The translations under genes and the position numbers were made by a program. 64,000 bases of DNA from Nonlabens xylanidelens (lineage in GTDB: Bacteria; Bacteroidota; Bacteroidia; Flavobacteriales; Flavobacteriaceae): the NCBI RefSeq assembly GCF_002934445.1, contig NZ_PTJE01000001.1, forward strand, positions 62,001 to 126,000, written 5' to 3'. Positions 47,009 to 54,726 of this stretch are shown here, piece by piece. How positions within the stretch are numbered: the stretch's first letter is position 1; the number at the start of each line of letters is the position of its first letter. The notes beneath the pieces are model-generated. The model saw only the letters and a program-made list of their open reading frames with translations. It had not been told where the DNA came from and did not search any database.

Positions 47009-47515
47009 ATGAAATACATCACTATTCTTTTTGCTCTCGCTATTACATTAACGTCGTGCAACAGTAACGACGATTTTATTGACACAGACACTGATACTAT
47101 CGCACAGTCTTTTGAAACACGACCAGTTAACTTTACTGCTCCTGATTATGAAGTAGTGATCCAAACACCTAATAATATTGACCAGTTTGAAAACGATATG
47201 ACATTAGTATATAGGCTTTTTGAAGTAGATGAAAACGCTGGAGATGTATGGGAACTATTACCACAAGTAATATATACTGACTTTGGTGAATTTCAATATA
47301 ATTACGACGCTACAACTACTGATACAAGAATTTTTATTAATGCTCCAGCCTCAACAGATTTAAACCAACTAAGTACTGAACAGATTTCTAATCAAATCTT
47401 TAGAATCGTTAGAATTCCTGTCGGACTTTTTAGCTCAGAACTAGATTTAAACAACTATGACGCAGTTATGAACGCTGTAGGATTAGATACACAAGACATT
47501 ATGGTTATCGAATAA
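47009..47515 (+). CDS. small lipoprotein of unknown function
   Basis: The 168-residue precursor has the lipobox LTSC (Cys17) and an acidic linker NSNDDFIDTDTDTI. The mature domain is acidic and aromatic-rich (FTAPDYEVVIQTP, ELLPQVIYTDFGEFQYNYD). I do not recognise the family. Promoter not identified; terminator at 47536-47570. Confidence 0.68.
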   Translation: MKYITILFALAITLTSCNSNDDFIDTDTDTIAQSFETRPVNFTAPDYEVVIQTPNNIDQFENDMTLVYRLFEVDENAGDVWELLPQVIYTDFGEFQYNYDATTTDTRIFINAPASTDLNQLSTEQISNQIFRIVRIPVGLFSSELDLNNYDAVMNAVGLDTQDIMVIE

Positions 47516-47535
47516 TAACCTAATCACTCATGAAG

Positions 47536-47570
47536 AAGGCAGTTCCTAATTATTAGGGCTGCCTTTTTTT
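47536..47570. terminator. bidirectional terminator overlapping the HAD gene stop
   Basis: AAGGCAG/CTGCCTT with inner CCTAAT/ATTAGG, then seven T. The T run abuts the stop codon of the convergent HAD gene. Confidence 0.85.
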
Positions 47571-48372
47571 ATGCGTTTTGTTCTAACCAAAGAGCAACAC
47601 CATCCTCTGCATGATGTACTGTAGAATATTTTGCCGCCTTTTTAACCACATCTCTTGCATTCTCTACTGCTACACCATAACCTACAGCACCTAGCATATC
47701 TTCGTCGTTGTAATTATCACCAAAAGCAACAACATTTTCCATTCCTATATCAGAAAATCTAAAATCCAACAGCTTTCTTAGAGCTACTTCTTTAGATGTT
47801 CCACTAGGCGTGATTTCGATATAAGTACTTTTAGATCTATAAAGTCGTACACTAGGACCTATTTTCTGTTCCGCTTTCGCGAAAGCGGAATCAATAGCAT
47901 CTCTATCACCCATAAACATAATCTTGTGCGCACCACCTTTATCTTGGGTCTTTTCTAAATAATCCAAAGTAACAGAAACATCCTGCACAGTAGGCTGCAC
48001 TCTAGTATTATGAATTTCTCTCTCAGACCATTTATCCATAGAAGGCACAAACCACTCCTCTTTTCTATAAAGAGATACATGAAGTCCGTTCTCTTGAGCT
48101 ATTTCAGACAACGCTTTTATTTCATTAAAAGGAATACTCAACTCATATAACACCTCTTCTTCATGTAATACAAGGGCACCGTTATAACATATCATAGGAG
48201 ATTTCACTATACCCAAAGCCTCTTGAAGGTAAACCATAGCCTGTGGCATTCTTGCCGAAATAAGGATTTTGGGCATGTCTAGTTTCTCAAGAGAAGCAAT
48301 TGTTCTATCTGATAGGTATCTTTTATCATTTAATAAAGTACCATCTATGTCTGTTGCAAAAAGTTTTATCAT
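47569..48372 (-). CDS. Cof-type HAD-superfamily phosphatase
   Basis: The 267-residue protein has the HAD motif I DIDGT (8-12), the second motif SARMPQA and motif III/IV around GTSKEVALRK and GDNYNDEDM, with a type IIB cap between them. Cof-type enzymes hydrolyse sugar phosphates, nucleotides or phospho-cofactors; the substrate cannot be read. The palindrome at 47869-47890 encodes DSAFAKAEQ inside the cap. Confidence 0.9.
   Translation of the reverse strand: MIKLFATDIDGTLLNDKRYLSDRTIASLEKLDMPKILISARMPQAMVYLQEALGIVKSPMICYNGALVLHEEEVLYELSIPFNEIKALSEIAQENGLHVSLYRKEEWFVPSMDKWSEREIHNTRVQPTVQDVSVTLDYLEKTQDKGGAHKIMFMGDRDAIDSAFAKAEQKIGPSVRLYRSKSTYIEITPSGTSKEVALRKLLDFRFSDIGMENVVAFGDNYNDEDMLGAVGYGVAVENARDVVKKAAKYSTVHHAEDGVALWLEQNA
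47869..47890. repeat. dispersed palindrome copy 12 (extended, in HAD gene)
   Basis: 22-bp perfect form, same extension as the copies at 13690 and 54116; encodes SAFAKAE. Confidence 0.9.
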
Positions 48373-48578
48373 AATTCAAAGATAATTATTTACATCATTC
48401 TTTAATATCAATACAGCGATCAATATATTTTTTTTTAGAATAATTAAATTTTTTTCTTCTTTATGGCTACATACTTTTTAAACACTGAATACAAGACAGT
48501 TAAACTAATAAAAGCCTAATTAACCTCACAAAACTATCGCTACAATTAAATTAATTTGAAATTATTTTTAAAAAAGTG

Positions 48579-48608
48579 TTGCCAGTTTACAAAACAGTCG
48601 TATATTTG
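48579..48608 (+). promoter_or_regulatory. tRNA-Asp promoter (TTG-N19-TATATTTG)
   Basis: TTG at 48579-48581, 19-bp spacer, TATATTTG at 48601-48608. The surrounding 48373-48653 spacer has no gene. The transcript would begin about 40 nt before the tRNA. Confidence 0.85.
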
Positions 48609-48653
48609 CAACCGCTAACGCAGGAAACGAGTTAGCAACGTTCTTTAGAACAC

Positions 48654-48727
48654 GGTCTGGTAGTTCAGCTGGTTAGAATACATGCCTGTCACGCATGGGG
48701 TCGCGGGTTCGAATCCCGTCCAGACCG
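48654..48727 (+). tRNA. tRNA-Asp (GTC anticodon)
   Basis: The 74-nt cloverleaf has acceptor GGTCTGG/CCAGACC, anticodon stem CATGC/GCATG around CTGTCAC (anticodon GTC), T arm CGCGGGTTCGAATCCCG and discriminator G. The CCA end is not encoded. Confidence 0.96.
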
Positions 48728-48812
48728 CAATACTTTTTTAGTATGCAATTCAAGTTGTGTGTCCTCAGATACAATTGAGGACTTTGAAGGTAATCATAGA
48801 TTACTTTTTGAG

Positions 48813-48842
48813 AAGCTTTTCCAAACGGAGAGGCTTTTTTGT
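48813..48842 (+). terminator. terminator after tRNA-Asp
   Basis: AAGCTTTTCC-AAAC-GGAGAGGCTT with two G-U pairs, followed by a T run. Another hairpin, GTCCTCA/TGAGGAC, lies just upstream at 48761-48782. Confidence 0.7.
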
Positions 48843-48957
48843 TTTATAGAAGTTTAAGATTTTAAGCATTCTATTCAATATTTAAATCCTTTCCTTTTTC
48901 CTACAAACACTTCCAATCGAAATAATACCGTAGTTTTGTAATACCAATTAACCTCCC

Positions 48958-50040
48958 TTGAAAGCCAATCGTTTATTTTTCATTGATGCCGTTAGAGCCT
49001 TTGCTATCATAATGATGCTACAAGGTCACTTTGTAGATACATTACTTGCTGTAGAATACAGAGACGAGGATAATCTAGCTTTTCAAATCTGGAAATACTT
49101 TAGAGGCATTACAGCACCTACTTTTTTCACCATCTCTGGAATCATCTTTACATACTTATTGATGAAGTCAAAGAAGAATGGAACCAGCAACATCCGTATT
49201 AAAAAAGGCGCTATAAGAGGCGCGATGCTTATAGCAATAGGCTACGCATTAAGAGCTCCTGTTTTTGACTGGATACAAGGTGTGTTTAAAGATTACTTTT
49301 TAATTGTAGACGTACTACAATGTATAGGACTTTCTATACTACTTACCATACTTATATATCTAGCTACTTTTAAAAAGTCTGCAGTATTCTCACTAGTCAT
49401 GATTAGTATCGGGACAACGGTATTTCTTTGCGAGCCCTTGTACAGATCTCTAGACACCTCACACCTACCATTATTTATTGCAAATTATTTTACTAAAACA
49501 AATGGCTCTGTATTCACTATCATTCCATGGTTTGGCTATATGGCATACGGCGCTTTCATTGCTACTTTATTCTACGGTTTTTTAGAAAAAAATAAATTTA
49601 AAACTATATTAGTCACAAGCTTATTAACAATAGGAACAACTCTTATATGGTATTCTTCTAAATCTTTTAATTGGATCTACCTTCAGTCCGATATAAATCT
49701 ATTTGAAAAAGTCGCTTATTATAACTATCTCTTCACTAGGCTAGGTAACGTACTTATTCTATTGGGAATATTTTACTGTTTTGAAAAATATATCAAACAA
49801 TCGTTGATACTTAAAATAGGTCAAAAAACACTATCCATATACGTCATACACTTTGTAATTATTTATGGAAGCCTAACAGGTGTAGGCCTACATCAAATCA
49901 TAGGTAAAAACCTCAATCCATACCAGGCTGGCGCCGGTGCAATCATATTTGTTGCCACTGTTTGCGCACTATCTCTTTATAGAGTTAAGACCAACCAGTT
50001 TATCTATATACAATTAAGAAAACTGCTAGGACGTAATTAA
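48958..50040 (+). CDS. HGSNAT-like membrane acyltransferase (DUF1624 type)
   Basis: The 360-residue protein has about ten membrane helices and the family N-terminus RLFFIDAVRAFAIIMMLQGHFVDTL, including the conserved HF near residue 24, and RGITAPTFFTISG. It resembles the heparan-alpha-glucosaminide N-acetyltransferase catalytic family. These move acyl groups across the membrane onto glycans or lipids; the acceptor is unknown. The start is TTG at 48958. Confidence 0.85.
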   Translation: MKANRLFFIDAVRAFAIIMMLQGHFVDTLLAVEYRDEDNLAFQIWKYFRGITAPTFFTISGIIFTYLLMKSKKNGTSNIRIKKGAIRGAMLIAIGYALRAPVFDWIQGVFKDYFLIVDVLQCIGLSILLTILIYLATFKKSAVFSLVMISIGTTVFLCEPLYRSLDTSHLPLFIANYFTKTNGSVFTIIPWFGYMAYGAFIATLFYGFLEKNKFKTILVTSLLTIGTTLIWYSSKSFNWIYLQSDINLFEKVAYYNYLFTRLGNVLILLGIFYCFEKYIKQSLILKIGQKTLSIYVIHFVIIYGSLTGVGLHQIIGKNLNPYQAGAGAIIFVATVCALSLYRVKTNQFIYIQLRKLLGRN

Positions 50041-50145
50041 CCGACCATAAACAAGTAATCATAACGCATTTAAACTGTTAAAACAGCTTTTAAACGACTA
50101 TTTGTATAATTATAAAAACAAAATTTTAGAAGTTCTATAAATATG

Positions 50146-50153
50146 TAAATTTG
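50146..50153 (+). promoter_or_regulatory. -7 promoter element for the LEA-like gene (TAAATTTG)
   Basis: Matches TANNTTTG, 23 bp before the start codon; the -33 box is weak. Confidence 0.5.
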
Positions 50154-50176
50154 CGTACAATTAAAACAACATAACC

Positions 50177-50605
50177 ATGAAAAAAGTATTTTTAGGAGCA
50201 GTAGCTTTAGGATTAATCTTCACAGTAAGCTGTAGAGAAGTAGAAAAAGGAATGGATGACGCAAAAGCTGGAATGGAAGAAGCTGGTGATTCTATGAAAG
50301 ACGCTGCAGGAGACATGAAAGATGCTGCCGCTGACGGATTAGATTCAGTAAAAGAAGGCGTAAACGAAGCTGGAGAATCTGTAAAAGGAGCTGCAAATGA
50401 CGGTATAGATGCTGTTAAAGAAGGAGCTAACAACGGAATGGAAGCAGTAAAAGAAGGTGTTAATGAAGCTGGAGAAACTGTAAAAGGAGCTGCACAAGAA
50501 GGTATGGACAAAGCTGGAAAAGCGGTAGATGATGCTGCTACTAAGGCTAAAGACGCAACTGACAAAGCTACTAACAGCTTAAAAGATAAAATGAACGGTA
50601 ACTAA
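50177..50605 (+). CDS. LEA/apolipoprotein-like repetitive lipoprotein
   Basis: The 142-residue precursor has a lipoprotein signal with lipobox TVSC (Cys20). The mature part is almost wholly amphipathic helix with Ala/Glu/Lys/Gly periodicity, for example DSMKDAAGDMKDAAADGLDSVK and two near-identical VKEGVNEAGE(S/T)VKGAA units. Such sequences resemble LEA and apolipoprotein-like proteins that cover membranes or protect against desiccation; that role is only inferred. An antisense ORF over this gene is a composition artefact. Confidence 0.82.
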   Translation: MKKVFLGAVALGLIFTVSCREVEKGMDDAKAGMEEAGDSMKDAAGDMKDAAADGLDSVKEGVNEAGESVKGAANDGIDAVKEGANNGMEAVKEGVNEAGETVKGAAQEGMDKAGKAVDDAATKAKDATDKATNSLKDKMNGN

Positions 50606-50625
50606 AAACTGGTCATTCATATTTT

Positions 50626-50652
50626 AAAAACCGCTTTATAGCGGTTTTTTTT
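50626..50652 (+). terminator. terminator of the LEA-like gene
   Basis: AAAACCGCT-TTAT-AGCGGTTTT stem with a T run. Confidence 0.88.
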
Positions 50653-50755
50653 ATGCCCAATTTTTAAATCAAAGTAAAACACACGCTACCGATAAATTAT
50701 TGAAATTCAAAACACAACAACACTAATTAAATATTTTACAAATAACTATAAATCA

Positions 50756-50786
50756 AAAAAAAGCTCTTCATAAATGAAGAGCTTTT
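50756..50786 (-). terminator. tRNA-Leu terminator
   Basis: Perfect stem AGCTCTTCAT/ATGAAGAGCT with AA loop, followed on the minus strand by a T run. Confidence 0.88.
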
Positions 50787-50792
50787 CCTTTG

Positions 50793-50874
50793 TGCGGATG
50801 ACAGGAATCGAACCTGCACGCCGTGAAGCACTAGATCCTAAGTCTAGCATGTCTACCAGTTCCATCACATCCGC
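50793..50874 (-). tRNA. tRNA-Leu (TAG anticodon)
   Basis: 82-nt class II tRNA. Acceptor GCGGATG pairs with CATCCGC, the anticodon loop is CTTAGGA (TAG), there is a variable arm (TGCTTCACGGCG), T loop GGTTCGATTCC and discriminator A. Confidence 0.95.
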
Positions 50875-50899
50875 TTACTGGTGTCCCTATTTGGGACGG

Positions 50900-50928
50900 C
50901 AAATATACACTCTTTTCGACAATTACAA
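50900..50928 (-). promoter_or_regulatory. tRNA-Leu promoter (TTG-N18-TATATTTG)
   Basis: On the minus strand TTG (50928-50926), 18-bp spacer, TATATTTG (50907-50900). A small hairpin GTCCC/GGGAC (50883-50897) lies between promoter and tRNA. Confidence 0.8.
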
Positions 50929-50984
50929 ATTCTTTATTAGAAAAATTTTCAACCTTTCTTATCTTTACATCAAACACAATTGAA

Positions 50985-52370
50985 ATGAACACTAAATCAT
51001 ACGTTGAGAAAAACAAAGATCGTTTTATAAACGAGCTTGTAGAATTACTCAAAATCCCATCTATCAGTGCAGACCCAGCTTATAAAGATGATGTAATTAA
51101 GACTAGTGAGGTTATAAAAAACTCTCTTCTAGAAGCAGGTTGTGACAAAGTAGAAATTTGTGAGACCCCTGGTTACCCTATCGTTTATGGAGAAAAAATC
51201 ATAGATCCTAACCTTCCTACGGTATTAGTCTACGGTCATTACGACGTGCAACCGCCAGATCCTATCAATCTATGGGACAGCCCACCATTTGAGCCTGTAA
51301 TTAAAAAAACAGACCTACACCCAGAAGGTGCTATTTTTGCTCGTGGAGCATGCGATGATAAAGGACAAATGTACATGCACGTTAAGGCCATGGAATACAT
51401 GACCGCAAATAACGACTTACCTTGTAATGTAAAATTCATGATAGAAGGTGAAGAAGAAGTAGGTAGTGAGTCACTAGGATGGTTCTTAGAACGCAATCGT
51501 GAAAAACTAGCTAACGATGTTATCCTTATATCTGATACTGGTATGATAGCAAAAGACGTACCTAGTATAACCACTGGACTTCGTGGTTTAAGTTATGTAG
51601 AAGTAGAGGTTACAGGTCCCAATCGCGATCTACACTCTGGACTTTATGGAGGTGCCGTTGCAAACCCTATCAATATTCTTTGTGATATGATCTCACAGTT
51701 ACAAGATGAGGATAACCGCATCACCATTCCTGGATTCTATGACAAAGTAGAAGAATTAAGCGCCGAAGAGCGTGCTGAAATGGCTAAAGCTCCATTCTCT
51801 CAAGAAGCTTACAATAAAGCCTTAGACATCGCACAAGAACATGGTGAGAAAGGATATACCACTAATGAGCGCAACAGCATACGACCTACACTAGATGTAA
51901 ACGGTATTTGGGGTGGATATACTGGTGAAGGAGCAAAAACTGTTATTGCTAGCAAAGCCTATGCAAAAATCTCTATGCGTTTAGTACCAGATCAAGACTG
52001 GCATGAAATTACTGACCTTTTCAAAAAACATTTTGAGAGCATTGCACCAGCTGGTGTAAAGGTTAAAGTAAACCCACATCACGGTGGTACTGCTTATGTA
52101 ACACCTATTGACTCTTTAGGATATAAAGCAGCAAGTGCAGCATATGAAGATACATTCGGTAAAACACCTATACCACAACGTAGTGGTGGCTCTATACCAA
52201 TTGTTGCCTTATTTGAGAAAGAGCTAAACTCTAAATCTATTTTAATGGGCTTTGGACTAGACAGCGATGCAATTCACTCACCTAATGAGCATTTTGGTGT
52301 ATGGAACTATCTTAAAGGTATAGAAACCATACCTCATTTCTATAAACACTTTACTGAGATGAGTAAATAG
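50985..52370 (+). CDS. M20-family dipeptidase
   Basis: The 461-residue zinc peptidase has VLVYGHYDVQPPDP (H and D metal ligands), RGACDDKGQMYMH and EGEEEVGS as the second and third motifs. The C-terminus has GFGLDSDAIHSPNEHFGVWN with the His/Asp that close the site. It resembles bacterial and eukaryotic carnosinase/CNDP-like dipeptidases and probably cleaves cytosolic dipeptides. No signal peptide. Start ATG chosen on family length. Confidence 0.92.
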   Translation: MNTKSYVEKNKDRFINELVELLKIPSISADPAYKDDVIKTSEVIKNSLLEAGCDKVEICETPGYPIVYGEKIIDPNLPTVLVYGHYDVQPPDPINLWDSPPFEPVIKKTDLHPEGAIFARGACDDKGQMYMHVKAMEYMTANNDLPCNVKFMIEGEEEVGSESLGWFLERNREKLANDVILISDTGMIAKDVPSITTGLRGLSYVEVEVTGPNRDLHSGLYGGAVANPINILCDMISQLQDEDNRITIPGFYDKVEELSAEERAEMAKAPFSQEAYNKALDIAQEHGEKGYTTNERNSIRPTLDVNGIWGGYTGEGAKTVIASKAYAKISMRLVPDQDWHEITDLFKKHFESIAPAGVKVKVNPHHGGTAYVTPIDSLGYKAASAAYEDTFGKTPIPQRSGGSIPIVALFEKELNSKSILMGFGLDSDAIHSPNEHFGVWNYLKGIETIPHFYKHFTEMSK

Positions 52371-52393
52371 ATATAGTTGCTTACTGGTAAACA

Positions 52394-52427
52394 AAAAAAT
52401 CCCATTCTATATAGAATGGGATTTTTT
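52394..52427. terminator. bidirectional terminator after the dipeptidase
   Basis: Perfect 34-bp palindrome with A6/T6 ends, between convergent genes. Confidence 0.88.
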
Positions 52428-52434
52428 CATGTTA

Positions 52435-52450
52435 CGCTTTCGCGAAAGCG
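52435..52450. repeat. dispersed palindrome copy 13
   Basis: Perfect 16-mer, 7 bp beyond the dipeptidase terminator. Confidence 0.9.
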
Positions 52451-52459
52451 ATATATAAT

Positions 52460-53932
52460 TTAATTGATTGCTAGATTTAACGCCACGGTAAATATTTGCC
52501 CAGTACCACTAAAACGCTCTACCCATACCTCAATATAATCGTTAGGCTCGAGATCAAATACACCCACAATAGGGACGGCACTAATATCGCGCACCGTTGT
52601 AGAAGGAGGCACAGAAGCAGCGTTATTTACTACTTTCCACACACCTGTAGCGTCTATTACCGTAGGTGTTGGATCTCCAGCACGTCCACGAGCTATATAA
52701 AAGATATAACGATCTCCTGGCGTACTTCCTTCAAAGGAGACACTAGAAGAAACATTAAAAAAACGTTTTTTCTTCCCTTCATAAACTACTCTATTATTAC
52801 CAGAACTAGAGAACCTAAATAAATTATTAGATGTTGTTGCACCGGCTAATTTTATAGGAGTACCATTACTAACACTACCAAAAGTCGTCCCAGCACCACC
52901 ACCAGCAGTAAAATTAAAATTAATATCGGCTACGGATACTTGATCTGTTTCTACAGGAAGTCCAGAACAATTAACATTCCAGTGTTTTGTAAAATTAAAA
53001 CCTGTATAAGTACCAACGGTATAAGGATTTACATGCATACCAGATCCTACAAAACTTAATTGAGACAGTGTAGCATCATTATTAATAGTAGGATTTGCAC
53101 TTACATCCACACCTACTTCACCAGTATCTGCCTCTATTCTACCACTACTCATTTGTAAATTATTGAACGTACCAGAAAAAGCAATAAACGTTCCTGTATT
53201 TGATGCCGTCCAGAATACATTACTCATTAAAAAGGTAGACATATTAGAAACTGCAAGACCATCTGTATTACCTACAAATTGCGAAATACTAAAAAACACA
53301 GTACCCAAAGAATCTAGAGTACCTACAGCGCTGGCACCTAAATAAATAGTATTGTTACTAACTAATAACTCTGACCCTGAACCAGTAATATCAAAAATAG
53401 GATTCCCATTACCAGAAACAGTTAAATTCCTTAAACTACCACCAGACGTTCCCTGAAAAAATGCCGCACCACTAGCGTTTATGATAACATCTTCTCCAGA
53501 ATCTACACCTTCCACATACGCACCGTTTAAATTAATCGGAAAGTCAAATGTCACACTTCCATTAATTTCATATAAGAAATCTGTATTTAATAAATACTGA
53601 GAGCCAGACCCTGCGATCAACTCGTCAGATAAATCTGAAATATCTTTTACTAGTTTATAGTTTTCTCTTATTTGCGACCTGCCTATATAATTCCACTCGC
53701 CACTACGATAGTATTTAAAATCCTGTAAGTCTGTATCGTACACCATTAAACCATCTGCCGGCGCGGTTATTAATAATCTTTCGGCCGTGGTCATTCTAGG
53801 CACTAAAAGTCCTTTATCGTCAGATGAGATATCTAACATAGCACTAGGGTCTGGTAAATTAGTATTAATCCCTACCTGTGAGAAAACTATTCCGGTAGCA
53901 AATAATATGATAAATGTAATAGCTGATTTCAT
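52460..53932 (-). CDS. exported hypothetical cell-surface protein
   Basis: The 490-residue protein has a signal peptide (MKSAITFIILFATGIVFSQ) followed by VGINTNLPDPSAMLDISSDDKGLLVPRMTTAERLLI, a start common to many Bacteroidetes surface and fibre-like proteins. The central region has beta-helix-like periodicity rich in N, S, G and V (about 150-360). The C-terminal part forms a beta-sandwich-like domain ending GTGQIFTVALNLAIN. No T9SS sorting domain is seen. Role unknown. Confidence 0.75.
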   Translation of the reverse strand: MKSAITFIILFATGIVFSQVGINTNLPDPSAMLDISSDDKGLLVPRMTTAERLLITAPADGLMVYDTDLQDFKYYRSGEWNYIGRSQIRENYKLVKDISDLSDELIAGSGSQYLLNTDFLYEINGSVTFDFPINLNGAYVEGVDSGEDVIINASGAAFFQGTSGGSLRNLTVSGNGNPIFDITGSGSELLVSNNTIYLGASAVGTLDSLGTVFFSISQFVGNTDGLAVSNMSTFLMSNVFWTASNTGTFIAFSGTFNNLQMSSGRIEADTGEVGVDVSANPTINNDATLSQLSFVGSGMHVNPYTVGTYTGFNFTKHWNVNCSGLPVETDQVSVADINFNFTAGGGAGTTFGSVSNGTPIKLAGATTSNNLFRFSSSGNNRVVYEGKKKRFFNVSSSVSFEGSTPGDRYIFYIARGRAGDPTPTVIDATGVWKVVNNAASVPPSTTVRDISAVPIVGVFDLEPNDYIEVWVERFSGTGQIFTVALNLAIN

Positions 53933-54115
53933 ATAGTCGTCTTTGTGTTACAAAATTAGAGAGATAATAAAAACAACTCTTCAAATAAATTAACAGTAGT
54001 TAATATTCACCTTTATTTTAAAATAACTTTTAGAATTTTAACGTTTTTACTCATGTTTTTAACTCACTTTGTCGATTTAATACACAAATAACACGATTAA
54101 AAGCTGTTTTAATAA

Positions 54116-54137
54116 TTCCGCTTTCGCGAAAGCGGAA
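54116..54137. repeat. dispersed palindrome copy 14 (extended, intergenic)
   Basis: 22-bp perfect palindrome, same TTC/GAA extension as copies 3 and 12. Confidence 0.9.
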
Positions 54138-54290
54138 CTTTTTAATTCACATATGTGATCATAAATAGGTACAAGATTCTGACAAACACCCTACATCTAT
54201 GGCTCCCAGACCGATTAAAAAGAAATACATTTAATAAAAAGCTAAGCCATTTTACCATACTAAAACTGCAATCAATATAAAATTAAATGC

Positions 54291-54331
54291 TCTACACTTG
54301 TAGAATTAAAATATTGTTCTACATTTGTAGA
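54291..54331 (+). promoter_or_regulatory. blaI promoter with two palindromic operators
   Basis: TCTACACTTGTAGA (54291-54304) and TCTACATTTGTAGA (54318-54331) are perfect inverted-repeat half-sites (TCTACA-N2-TGTAGA), 27 bp apart. The promoter TTG (54298-54300)-N19-TACATTTG (54320-54327) sits on both: the -33 element lies in the first operator and the -7 element in the second. TACA-N2-TGTA is the type of site bound by BlaI/MecI/CopY repressors. Confidence 0.85.
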
Positions 54332-54358
54332 GTTGGATTCTAATAAATTATTGAGAAA

Positions 54359-54724
54359 ATGAAATTATCAAAAACCGAAGAAGATCTTATGAGTCATTTA
54401 TGGAAGCTAGAAAAAGCTTTTATGAAAGAACTGTTAGAAGAATATGAAGAGCCTAAACCAGCAACCACAACTATTGCTACTCTTTTAAAACGTATGACAG
54501 ACAAAGGCTTTGTAGGCTATGAACTATTTGGTAAAAGCCGTCAGTATAAACCACTGGTTAAGAAAAGTGACTATTTCTCTAAACATGTAAATGGGTTGAT
54601 CAAGAATTTCTTTAATGATAGCGCTTCACAATTTGCCTCGTTCTTTACTAAGGAAACCGACTTGACTAAAAACGAGTTAGAAGAACTTAGAAAAATTATC
54701 GATCAACAAATAAAAGATAAGTAG
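54359..54724 (+). CDS. BlaI/MecI/CopY-family transcriptional repressor
   Basis: The 121-residue winged-helix protein (LSKTEEDLMSHLWKLEKAFMKELLEEYEEPKPATTTIATLLKRMTDKGFVGYE) has a C-terminal dimerisation helix. It lacks an obvious cleavage motif like BlaI Asn-Phe, but the region FNDSASQFASFF is comparable. The two operators at its own promoter point to autorepression. It lies 2 bp upstream of the M56 sensor gene, the usual BlaI-BlaR1 order. Confidence 0.9.
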   Translation: MKLSKTEEDLMSHLWKLEKAFMKELLEEYEEPKPATTTIATLLKRMTDKGFVGYELFGKSRQYKPLVKKSDYFSKHVNGLIKNFFNDSASQFASFFTKETDLTKNELEELRKIIDQQIKDK

Positions 54725-54726
54725 TT

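Larger units (their letters stand above)
53933..54358. other. 426-bp divergent spacer with palindrome and blaI control region
   Basis: The left half is AT-rich with no gene. It carries palindrome copy 14 and, at the right end, the blaI-like promoter and two operators. Confidence 0.6.

Noticed and set aside
50161-50565. 134-residue minus-strand ORF rich in Ala, Ser and Pro
   Set aside because: It is the antisense image of the LEA-like lipoprotein; its low-complexity composition comes from the repeat codons.
54199-54234. Micro-ORF MAPRPIKKKYI upstream of blaI
   Set aside because: Eleven codons only, with no supporting signal; probably chance.
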